Shown: positions 26,394 through 38,000 of the stretch, piece after piece
Layout of the letters: every line of letters starts with the position of its first letter
How positions within the stretch are numbered: the first letter of the stretch is position 1
From: Albula goreensis
Lineage: Eukaryota > Chordata > Actinopteri > Albuliformes > Albulidae
Assembly (NCBI GenBank): GCA_022829145.1
Contig: CM040763.1
Span: forward strand, 12,447,141-12,511,140
Reading direction: 5' to 3'
DNA length: 64,000 bases
Translations under genes and position numbers: made by a program
Notes under the pieces: model-generated
Seen by the model: only the letters and a program-made list of their open reading frames with translations
Database searches by the model: none
Told to the model about the DNA's origin: nothing

Positions 26394-27296
26394 ACTTTTG
26401 TTCACAAAGAATTTACATAAGTCTGTTTTACTTGCTGTAAAATGAAATGTAAATACCATATTATGATCTCTCAATTACAATTACAATCTGAGAATTGCTT
26501 TCATTGTTGTGGTTTCTGATTATATCAGAAATATTTACTATTCTTGACTTCGTACTTGATATGTTCAAGTGCAAGGTTAGTATAAAACCGTCATGTCCCG
26601 AACAGAATGCAACTTTTAATTTTACTAAAGTAGTAACAGGCACGAAATCTGCCGTTTAAGTTAAATTAAAGGAAACAATTAGTATAATAAATATTTATGT
26701 ACATTCTTAGGTAGGCCGCTCGAGAATGTTTCCAGTGTTTCTCATGTAATTTAATTAACGTATTACAAATATTGTTATCCCTAAAATAAAAAAGTGAAGC
26801 TTTAAATGTGTTTTTATTCATTAATGATAATCGCTGAATGGTTAAATGAAGAATAAAGAAGTGTTTTAGATCATTTGTAAGGGAGGAACGTAAATCAAAG
26901 TATCGGTAAAGTAATCGCGAAAAACATGCGTGTCCAGATGGTGGAAATTGGCCGTAAGTTTGATCTAGTAATATGTAAACCAAACAATGATACTTTGTCA
27001 CAGTTAAAGCCGTGACCATATCGGTAAGTTAAAGGCTAATTCTTAATTCCGAGCTCGAATGTTATGATAACCGTTTACTAATGCATGCAAATTCACATGT
27101 TGTTGTTGCAACTTTATGAACCCTTTATGTAATACTACATCTTACAGCAAGTAGACCGTAAAATACCATTTAAGCGAATTTTACTGGATTATCATAATCT
27201 GTTAAAAGAAGTTTACGTTCATTTAAAATGCTTAAGTGTGGAATTGGATCATTTGAAAATGTTCTATTTACTATCAATTACACATATATGTAAATA

Positions 27297-27355
27297 TGTA
27301 TGTACGTACGTACGTATGTATGTATGCAGTTATTATTATTATTATTATTATTATT
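27297..27355. repeat. (GTAC/GTAT)n followed by (ATT)n microsatellite
   Basis: GTAC and GTAT tetranucleotides run to about 27326 and then ATT units to 27355. They end exactly where the Tc1-like remnant appears to begin. Confidence 0.93.
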
Positions 27356-28310
27356 GGTCTCCAAAAATAATGGCAACACCGTGTAATATGTGAATATCTT
27401 TCTGAGGGGTAGGCTTCGTTTTGTCCATAATAGTTTTATTTCTTCTGGGACACAAATTTAGAAATATGTCTACTTGGATTTGGGACTTATTCTTTAAAAT
27501 AAGTCTCAAATTCTTTGAAAGAAGAAGGAGGTGGAAATCTGCGCATCTTCAGGCTTCCCAAAGGCTCAATGATGCTCAGATATAGTGACTTTGGAGGCCA
27601 TGGCAGGCGTGTAAACTCATCCTAGTGTTGATTAAACTGTTAACGTTGGGTATGGGGTATTATCTTGGAATAGAGCACCTTGAGGAAGTAATGTTTGCAC
27701 CATAGTTCGTCTAAAATGGTTTTAATTCAAACATGTACATAAAGTGATAATCAGAGTCAATGACTTCAACAAGATGGTTTCCCGTATAAAAGTTCAACCA
27801 TCGTGCTGAACAGTTAGGAAAAGGCGACCTAGATTGAAGATTGTCTTCTCTAAACATAAACCGCACACATGCAGAAAAAGGACTGAATGACAATTCATCA
27901 GACAAAACTACCTTACAGTAGCCTATGCACTGCTGGCCATTGGTTTAGGATATCGTCGGTTTTAGAATGACAGCCCTATCTTTTACATCTGAAATATTGA
28001 GGTGTAGATTCAGTTATATGGTAACTTTTGAGGCCAATTTTTGGTGGTTCAATTATCCTGCTCGTGAAACCCTTATTATTTCGCTTAAACTTGCGACCCC
28101 TGGTCCTCTCTCTTAATGCAGTTTTTCCCGTCCTGTGCTTAAGTGCCGTCAGAAATGTATTGGTAATTTTTGTCATTAACATGGAAAACATGTGTAGACA
28201 CCTTATGAGTTTCAAATTAGTTTCTTCACCAGTAACTTTTCGTGCGGTGCTTTTTTTCATATTTGTCGTTCCACTGTCTACTTATAATAGAAAAGCCTTC
28301 CAATGTTAAA
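27356..28310 (-). mobile_element. Degenerate Tc1-like transposon remnant, transposase on minus strand
   Basis: Read on the minus strand, the region keeps shattered pieces of a Tc1/mariner transposase. Upstream lies a basic stretch with RKFKRNNKGFTSRIIEPPK (about 28000-28200). Next come SDELSFSPF (first catalytic Asp codon 27899-27897) and QDNTPYP (second Asp codon 27664-27662). Last is LPWPPKSLYLSIIEPLG, a decayed form of the usual WPPxSPDLNPIEHLW signature (Glu codon 27566-27564). Spacing fits a DD34E enzyme with small indels. Stops and frameshifts interrupt every part, so it is inactive. The left edge, TGGTCTCCAAAAATAATGGC, resembles a Tc1-type inverted repeat; the other end was not found. 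Confidence 0.7.
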
Positions 28311-31300
28311 TTGGCTTTATTTGAATAAGATTTCACCTTTCCTTTTGTACAGGCGAATTAGAGACGGATTATATCCATTCAAAGACGTATCTGTAACCGG
28401 GATGTTGACATGGCAAGTCATATTTTGTGCTCATTTTCCTTTTCTAAAATGCAGACATTTTAATTGTTCTTTTGTCATGTAAGCTACACCTAATACATTT
28501 CTTGCTCTTTCTTGAATATTACAATTGTGTACTGCCAGTGAACTTGGATACACATTGTGACTAACAGATTCGGGCCAGCGCGGATTATACACTTGGCATA
28601 TACCTGCCTTTATACAGAGACAGTAGCCGTGTGCAAATGCACTGTACAGAGAGTAAGTTTAGGTAATCTCTGTAGACCTTTGAATGTCGCCTAGAGGTAC
28701 TTATGCTTAACAATGAAAGATTATGCTTCAATTTCACGTTAAATTTAAACTAACTGCTGTCATGCATAATAGGTTAAATGAATCCAGCTCTTACATAACC
28801 TTTCACCCTATGTTATTACCTAAAACTAGCAGGTGCGCTAAAATGCACGCTCTTGTTTAATGTATTCAAGAAGACAAGTTAATTTTACCTTAATTCTATA
28901 ATATAATACACACTGTAATATATAGCCCAACAATACAAAGTATTCCCCTATGTTGACCTCACTATATTGACAGAGTAGGTGCAACATTTGGGGAAATGCT
29001 ATGAAAACTACAAAAACACTCTGAAACCCTATAAAGGGTTGAATGCATTAGTTGGCCTTCATTTGCCAGATGCTAAGGTTCTCTTTCATGCTTTAGTTTT
29101 GACCTCACTTGTCTCACTAACACTTAATTCACCAGAATGGGGGTTTGACTTACTTAAAAAGCATTGCAAAAAGGTAACGTGTAAGATTTGTTTCTTCTTT
29201 TATGAGGGCAATACTCATCACCCTGGTTTTACGAACAAAGATTATTTAAAGAACGTTTGAGTTTCGTAGTTTAGTATTTCAACAGATTACAGGCAGTACT
29301 CTTAATGGAGGATGACAACAAGAACTCCATCACCATCTGTAGAATCCAGTCCAGGTGAGTGGTGATAGCCCCAGTACAGATGTTCTGAGAGGAACAGGAA
29401 GACTTCCATTTCATGGACAAAATGAAACATATAATGGCCATTGGTGGGCTTATAGTGTGACAATCTGAAATGAAAATGTTGATTCCAATTAAACATATTT
29501 TCAAACATATTTGACCAAACTGCATTGAGTAATCCATGTAGAATTTCCATGTTGTAATAAGATGATAACCCCCATAAACACTGTTTTTACACACCATCCA
29601 GCACTCAAATGCTGAGACTGAAAAAGAATGCATAGAATTTAAGGTAACATTTAATTAAAACTCATGTTCATTATATAAAACTGAATTTTCTGCTAAAGGT
29701 ACTTTTAAATCGTCAAGACTTCTGCACAGCAGCAGGCCACCTCTGACATATTTTCCTGCTTGGAGCCATTATACCATTATAAACTTAGTTTTCATCAAAG
29801 TACAAAAACAAGAAGTGTCATTGATAAAAACTATTCCAATCGACAAGTTCATTCAAGTTGAAGCACCAGACTGTAGCTACATAGTCCCTCTTCTAAGCAA
29901 TGGTTGACCAAGAAGAGGTGAGTGCTCATTTTGCATTTGTTTTCAGTATGTAAGTGCGAGATGTGTATAGTTTGTGAGTCAAATGAACTTAGGGACATTT
30001 GGTTAACCTGAAATAGGGGAAAAATCCTGTGATATGTGTATTACAGGCCTTAATAACCACAATGTAATTTTGCTTTAATTGCAAAAATAGGGACATTTTG
30101 TTTTTATGATGACTAATGCTACTTTGCTATGTACTAATATTTTCATTTCATGTTAACAGCTGCCAAATTAGTTATGATCTGTAAAAATGGTATGTTTAAA
30201 GTTTAAGTTGAAATCTTAAATAAATTTAGAGTTTAAAAAGTTAAAATCTACAGAATTATGAAAGTTACAGAAGTATGGAATATGAATATAAAGTAAAATG
30301 ATTAATTGACCGATTTCAAACAGCTCATTCACCGATATAATATGCCAAACCTTTCGACACATTTATATAGGCAGGGAAAGCAGAGAGTGTTTATGAATAT
30401 GATTTGTAAAAGGGCGAAGGAACTGCTAATTTGTTGAATATGTGTAGATAAATATCTGTGAAAAGGAGTCTAATTTTCAGACATTGAAACATTTCATTTT
30501 TCCCCCAGCACTGTTTTTGAACAATTCTTATTTTGTCCTGCTGAGTGAGTCACACAACTTTACTGACAGATTGTTTAATCCATGTAGCCAGCGCCGAAGT
30601 TTCTACCGCACCCTTTAAGAATATTTTTGAATCTCAAGTTTGCCTCACAATCAAGAGCGAATAATGACCAAATTTTGGTCAATTGCTGTTTGCATCCATT
30701 CATTATTTTCTCAGAATATGCTTGATTGAGAGATACCTCATCAGTCCACCAAAAATGATGAAAAGAACTCCCTTCCGTCAAAACTATTTATCTGAAGTAG
30801 GTGACTCAAACATGAAGCAGTTTGCAAGCTAAGAAATTGGAATTTATTTTATCAATCATTTTCTGTAAAAAATATTGATTGTATGCCTCATTTAGACTGT
30901 TATTCCCAGATATCACAAAGGTGGTCTAATTAGCAAAACATGGAACACTGGCCTTGCTTTTTATATTATGGAATGACTATGTGGATGGGTAATTAATAAA
31001 CCAAGTAGATTAAAATTCACAAAACACAAAAACTGACAATGAAAGAAGAAAATATGTCTACAGATGTTGATTTTCACAAGTCAGAGTATGGAGATTTAAA
31101 GGGAGAACTGGGTCAACTCCAGACTTGCACTTAAGTGCATTTTCCACGTAGTTGACTATTGCAAGACCGAGAGACTTACACAGAAAGTATACTTAAGCGC
31201 ACAGGACTGGACTTGGCCCAAATACAGCAGGAGACAAATGTGGCCAAATATTGTGCAGAATTGTTGTTCAGAAATTTCTGACTGAGATTATCATAACAAG

Positions 31301-34300
31301 ACAAGACCCATGAAATAGTGTGTCCTACGTGAAAACTTCTGTAATAAGAAATAGTAAGACTATACAGGACCTGTATTTATGCCATGTGGAGCGATCCTGA
31401 GCATAATGGGGGCATGGGGTGGGAGATGTTTTTAGGTAAGTGCATTTAATAAAAAGAGAAGGGGACAAGACGATCCCAAGACAATGTCAGGAGTGAGAGA
31501 GGGGAGAGTAGAGCACTGATAGATCAGTACATATAAATACTGTACATATAGACTCACATGTCCATTTCAGGATTTGGATAATTGTGGGATTCCATATTTA
31601 AAGCAGGATGTGACATTTGCTGAAAAATTATCAGGAGGAGTAAGGTGGCCCTGTAATGTCCCCTGTGAATCATCGTTTCGATTGTGCATCTCATTAAAAA
31701 GATAATGACTCTTACAGCGGAGAGACTCATCACTGTACTTAGTATTTATGACTGTTCCTGTCCAGCCCATCAACACTTCTTCCAATAACCTCCCAGGAGG
31801 ACAGCTCAATATGCCAGATTCTTTAGCATTCCAGTTTTAATGTGTAAATATAGCTTAGAAAAGTTCTGAAAACTTAATACCAATTGTGTGCGCTATGTAT
31901 AAACTAGGAAATATTTAATATTGGAAGTGTTTTTGCAATATTGAGGACAGTATACATGGCCATAAAGTAAGAAAGTAAAGATGTAAAATTGCAAAACAAT
32001 TTAAAAATTAGGAATTTGAAAGAAAGATTACATTAGGAAAGTTTGCACACAAAAGAGGGTAACAAGAGCACAAGGAGACAAACATGGGCAATGCTTTAAA
32101 GCAATATAACATCTGGAAAACTATGATGTATATGATTCTGGAGCATATGTGTATATGTGTGGAGTCTGATGTATATGTGTCTTTGTGAATAATGGTGGCT
32201 ATGACATAATTTCTAATACAGAGACACAGAGGAATTAAAGGAATGGGGGTGAATATGGTACAGCTGGCTATGAGTAGTTCAGAGAGGATCGAGCAAACTA
32301 AGAGGGGGAAGGAACAGCCATCTACAGGAGGGAACACCTAAATCTGCAGAAACCTGTGCAGAGAAACCACTTAAATCCTCACAGGGATATTTGGATTAAA
32401 TCACTGGGGTTTTACAAGAAGGGCTGGAACACTATTGAACAGGCAACCAGGATTAGACAGTGATATTAACACTGAACTCTGTGACACCCTCAAAAACGTC
32501 TCTAGCCTACATAAGGGGATATAGTAATAAAAGGGGACTTTAAGTATCCCTTTATAATGTGGGGAGATGTCCTAGGAGTTGCTGTAAATTAAAAGTTTTT
32601 GACATAATGTATTATGCCCTGTTCTACTGGACTTCGTGCCCTGACATGGTTATTCACAATAATCCCTATAGGTTTTACAAAACTGGCAAAGATGAGTCAA
32701 TGGGCTCAAGTTGTGCTTTGTGAAAGAATAAAGATATTTCATGAATGTTCAGTTATTCAAACAGAGAGAGAGAGTTTCAGTACTGAGTTCTCTTAGTAAA
32801 TAACGTACAAGTGGGATTTAATTAGAAAAATAAACACTGCAAGACAAAGGGACATATCCAAACAGAGAATTTATAATGCATGGACTAGATTGGAAAAAAA
32901 TATGATTTGAGTCCTGGAATCCCTCATGACAAGACTTTGTAAAATAATATTTTTATTAGTAGCAGTAGTACTCATAGCAGTAACAGTAGTAGCAGCAAAA
33001 TAGTTGAATTATTATTCAAATAGGAATGAACTGAGGTAGATTGTAAAAGACTGGCTACAAATGATTTTAACTTTATATTTTATATGTTCAAATAAAGAGC
33101 TGGTGAAGTGGTAAATGGTAATGAGCTGCTTAAATGTATTAACAATGTTAATCTTTTATGCATCTATGACAATATAAATAACATAATATATATATATAAC
33201 TTTTTATTGTTCAGTTAAATGCTGTTTGTACTTGTAGGATTGATAAATATAACATAAGTTTGATAAAGGTTTTCACAAAAACAACACAGCAAGCACACCC
33301 CGTACATAGCATTGTACATGACATTGTGTTTGAGCAGTTCTGTCTGAAGGTTGTTCTGCACATACGTTTTCAATATTGTCCTTTTCATAACAATATAATT
33401 ACACAATTGGTCATCAAAATGACAAAATACAGTTTTTTCTCTTTTGACAGTCTCACAATTTAAGGTATGTTTGGTTTTACCAACTCCCTGACGAGCAGCC
33501 CAAGAAACACCAAGATGCCGCTAAGAGTATGTTTATTTGGCCATTGAGGGGCAGCATTCCCCTCATTTTGTTAAGTGAAAATAGACTAAATCCTGCTGCA
33601 GGAGTTATCATGCCAGTGTGTTGATATTATGTGCGGTAGCAGATGTATTCATGTTTTTCTCATTTTTCCCAGTTTAAATAATGCAATTAAGATATATATA
33701 TATATATACCTAATTATGAGAATAAATGTCGAATCAATATCGTTTCTGTTTGAGTACTTTGACCCAGGCTCTGCATCAGAAAAACTGTAGCGACATCTTG
33801 TGTTCTAATTAAAGCATTGCATCATTATACAAAACAGCTTGAGCTGTAAAATTGTCTCCTTTGTCTCATCGGGACTGCCAGACGGAAAGGCACAAGGCCT
33901 TGGCGTGTTTTACAGCTAGAGCTTCTGGGCTTTAGCTGTGAAAAGAATTTTTATTGTCTGATTTCCTGTGTTTTACATTCTTATGTTGTATACTATATGA
34001 AAATTAAATTGAAACAGTTTATTCTTGTTTAGAAAGTTTGATTGTGAGTGTCAACATTAGAATACATAAATTCAGTTATTGCCAGACATGGTCTAAAACC
34101 AGCACTTTACGTAAACCTACTATCGCAATCCTACAAATGTCAAACATGGGGAGAAGTGAAACCTGGTATTGGGTGTAGAGTACTTCCTATGTCTGAGTTT
34201 ATGTATGCGGACAGAGGAGGGCAGTAGTGTGCGCAGCCATAAAACTAGTGTTCTCTGTACAAGCACCGGTTTAAAACCAAAGGCAATAAATGAGTGGTGG

Positions 34301-34605
34301 AGTGAAGAGGGTACCTTTCTCATGATTCACAATGTTACTGGGGAAGATTTATACAGAAACCATTTCTGACAGCAAATGAAAGTGCAAGCAGCCAGAGGAA
34401 GTCCCCAGTGAGATTTATATTCAGAAATGACATTTTACATTTTTATTTCAGGAGAATGTTACACATTTCTGTCCTATATATACACCTCTCTGCCCTTACA
34501 GCAAGATAACAAGTGTGTATGATTACTACTATTACTACTTCCAAGCTGCCAGCTATGGCCTCTAACAATGCCAATGAAGAAACAACATGCACCATCTTCT
34601 AAACC

Positions 34606-34611
34606 TTTATT
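34606..34611 (-). terminator. Possible distal polyadenylation signal, hemgn
   Basis: TTTATT on the plus strand reads AATAAA on the minus strand, 424 bases past the hemgn stop codon. A nearer copy lies at 34874-34879, 156 bases past the stop. Which one is used cannot be decided from the sequence. Confidence 0.35.
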
Positions 34612-34873
34612 TTATATTGTACCTCATTTTAAAAACATTGTAAAAACATTTAATCTAGATACATGTTTGATACAGGTGGCTTTTATAAAATAACGGTAAA
34701 ATGTACAACAGCATCGAGACATTCTTCAAAATGAACAATGTACATAGACCAGAATAAAGTCTGATAATTTTAGGTCAGCTAAGCAGACCTACATTCAATT
34801 TACAAATAACAATTTTCATGATTAAAAAAAGAGTAAATGTACTGTGTGTATGTAGGTTTTTTAAAAGCATTTT

Positions 34874-34879
34874 TTTATT
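34874..34879 (-). terminator. Possible proximal polyadenylation signal, hemgn
   Basis: Minus-strand AATAAA 156 bases beyond the hemgn stop codon, inside an A/T-rich run. Confidence 0.4.
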
Positions 34880-35034
34880 AATTTTAAAAAAAAGTGTTTT
34901 TGAAATGTTAAAAATCCTAAATGATTACCAAATTCAGCTCAGCGTTGCAAACTGGAGCGTGCCAGCGTGGCTAAGCGAGCGGCGTCCCCGGCTGTATGAA
35001 AGCTCTCTTTGTGCGAGGCCTGACAGGGCCTCCT

Positions 35035-38000
35035 TCACAGGGAGGGCCCGGGGAGGTAACTCGGCTGAGGTGGAGAGACCATGGCTGGGATGGAGTACAG
35101 CTGCGTACTGTCTGTTACTTTGTCCCCGGGCTCCTCACTCGCACCTGTGAAAGAACAAATGAGATATTTGTCAAATATGTTAGCACTGTTGAAAGGCTAC
35201 TTTTCATATGCTGTGCATTGTTCATAAATCCAGAGCATGAGGCCAGAACCACTTCATGTCTGTCTTAGGACAAAGAATTGAATTCAAACTGAAGTAAACT
35301 GTAAGTAATGAACAATTGTTACTTAATATTTTTATATTATAATAATGCTTAGAATGTTTTATTCCCACCAATTTGGGATACCCAAATTACATGTGCCTGT
35401 CCAGTGAGATGTCATGTTAGCTCATTTTTAAACACACAGACTACATGTTGAGCTTGAGACAAGAACCACTCTGAGGAATAGACTCTTTACACAGCTGCAT
35501 GCAGGTAGATTGTGAGAACACACATTTCTATAATATATAGTTTTTAGAGTTTCCAAGAGTTTGACTGGATTGGACCATTCATTTGCAGTAAGTCTAAATA
35601 AGTCAAGTGCTGACATTCATCATGTTAAACCCCTCCATAATGGTTATCTCCTTACCTTTCTCAACTATTGGTTTTGCTACAGGGGTGACATCGAATTCTT
35701 CCTCTTCAGGTCCCAAGTCTTCAATCTCAGGCTCTTCTGCAGGCAAGCTGCTCTTGGTCTCCACCTGTGGGGTCTCCTCTTTAGGAGGGGCAGGGGCAGG
35801 TGAAGGTACAACCTCAGGCTGGGGTTCGGTGACAGGAGGAGCTGAGAAAAGAGATGACGAAGGGAGAAAAGACAGCAGGGGCGGAGACTGAAGTAGTGGC
35901 AGAGAGAGACTTTCTCCCTTCCCTTTGCTGGGGTCAACAGAGAGTGAATCCACCAAAACTTTGGCTGGTGGCTCTTCCCCTTTGGTGGTGTCAGTGGTTA
36001 CTGGGGCTTCCATATTAACGGTGTTGAAGGTGAGCGGCTCTTCTTCTTTTGTGGTGTCCTGGCTGAGCTGCTCGTTGGCCTGTGACATAGTGACCCCCTG
36101 AGGTAGCCCCTCTTCCTCTTTGCCATCCTGAGTGACTTCCTGAGAAGAGGCCTCACTTTTCCTCGGCCTTCCTTTTCTGCCAGGGCCACTCTTTCCCTCC
36201 CTTCGTACAGTCTTCCTCTTGCTCTGCACCCTTTTATCAAAGATGAAAGAGCAGGGGCTTACAAGCACTGGACAGAGGGACAGTGGGCAGTCAAGACAGG
36301 TCACACTGGCTGTGGTTCACATTGCATTCTTATGCATACCTGAAGCTGATTAGAAATAGTCCAGGTGTACCTAGCAGCCTTTATCAGCCACTTGAAGAGC
36401 CTAAGGTTTCCCCAATCCACATCACACAAATATTGTTTCCTTTTACAATTTCGGGACCAGTTTTGATGTTTCTGTTTGTTCCATTTGTCTCACTTCCTCA
36501 GCCCTGAAACAGACTAAAGTAAGAGGGGTCCCAAGCCAGTAAAACATTACTTTTTGGTGTGTCTCATCCATTTTCCACCTGAAATGAACACCTCCAGCAC
36601 TCTGTCACAGGGGTAAGTGTGAAAAGAGAGATACCAGTAATTATCGGCATAGAGCATGCTGTATTTGTCGTTGGACGAGACTGGAAATGTTTAACGATAT
36701 GCGCTGTCGCTTGTCACATCATTCACTGGCTGTGGTTTTTATACTGTGCCAACAACTGTACAGTGTGTCAGGTCTCAGTTATTTTTAATCTTCAGACAAG
36801 TCTGAATGCCAGATATGTTCTCTTACACTAAGCTGACAACTAAGGGAGGACTACAAAAACCCTAACTGATGTCAGCTGTCTCAGATACCATACAATATTT
36901 GTTTGCTTGGCAAAAGTTCTTATTCATTCAGGTTTACAGTTCACATTTCACAGTACCATGGTCAATGTTAACATATTCTGTAATATTCACATAAAATCAT
37001 GGTTGTATGTGACCAATGATCATCTCTCTTCCATGAAAAGTACATGTGTAGCAAGCACAATGACTACAGTATAAATGGTCACATGGAATACATAATGGTA
37101 TGCTTGCTTAACGTATCCTCTGGTGAATTTACAGGTGCAATGAGAATGAAGTGTTGCGAATTGACTGACTGCCTTATTCAACAGCTGTGGTAAATAATTA
37201 ATCCAGCGCCAGTCAGACACGTAGATACCGCAGGGTCTGTTTTGATGGGCCAAACTGGCACAACAGTCAAAATAGAGCTTTTGAGCAATTTCCGACCGTC
37301 CTTATTTCAAAGCGATCGGGTGTTAGTTCTACAAGTAGAAATGTACGTTTATTACAATGGTTACATTTAAAATTACAACAAAATGAACAGAACGGACATA
37401 GATGTCACACAATCAGCAAATCTATGCTTTCAAGCAAATGATTAATCAATAAATCAAGACCTTTTATCTTTGTGACAGGAGTATGGACTGGCAAAACAGG
37501 GCCCGACGTCTTTCGACTACAAATTATTAACTCTTCCGAAACAGCCATTCGAAGTTATGGTTCATCAAGATAGATAACATCACTTTAGCGAAGACGACTG
37601 GGTATTGTACTTTTTGTTTCCCTTTAGCAATGTTATTTTATTCCCCAATCAACGTTTCACACACTGTCTACTCTCTAGGAAGATCTTTTGATCTATTCAA
37701 AGTTATGCTAGCTCGGTTACAACCGGCTTCTTGCGCCTCCAAATTTGTTACCGTGCTGCAATGTCTCCCGGACAACCTAGTTCCGAGCGCGTCCCTCTGC
37801 TCTGCAAAAGGTATTGCTTATCGTTTATTTTAATTCTTAATGTTGCATGTTGTTTGAGTGTACATTTTGTTGCACTTAAAATCTGTCGTGCTTTTTTACT
37901 TTCATTGCATATTTGACTATGTAGCAGTCTAAAAAATAACTCATTAAACTTTGCCATTTTTTTTTTCCAGCCATCCTGCTACTTAATTGCTTGTATTACC

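Larger units (their letters stand above)
26411..34600. other. Intergenic region between foxe1 and hemgn
   Basis: Besides the Tc1-like remnant and microsatellites, no gene is recognised. Small AT repeats lie at 33186-33199 and 33692-33708, and an AGTAGC-type repeat near 32960-32998. In human, TRMO lies between FOXE1 and HEMGN; no exon resembling it is seen here. A possible isolated exon at 29305-29354 (plus) is discussed under findings. The rest is AT-rich sequence without visible structure. Confidence 0.5.

Noticed and set aside
29271-29633. Minus-strand 120-codon frame
   Set aside because: A second overlapping frame on the same strand is also open, the composition is Cys/Ile/Met-rich, and no family is recognised. 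It is probably chance.
34818-35268. Plus-strand frames of 90-110 codons over hemgn exon 4
   Set aside because: They are antisense shadows of the GC-rich last coding exon and have no domain or start context.
35603-36304. The hemgn exon 3 frame read as one 233-codon gene
   Set aside because: The upstream part passes through an acceptor and the downstream 53 bases follow a strong donor (AAAG|GTAAGG). Spliced exons 1, 2 and 4 fit in phase, so the single-frame reading is wrong at both ends.
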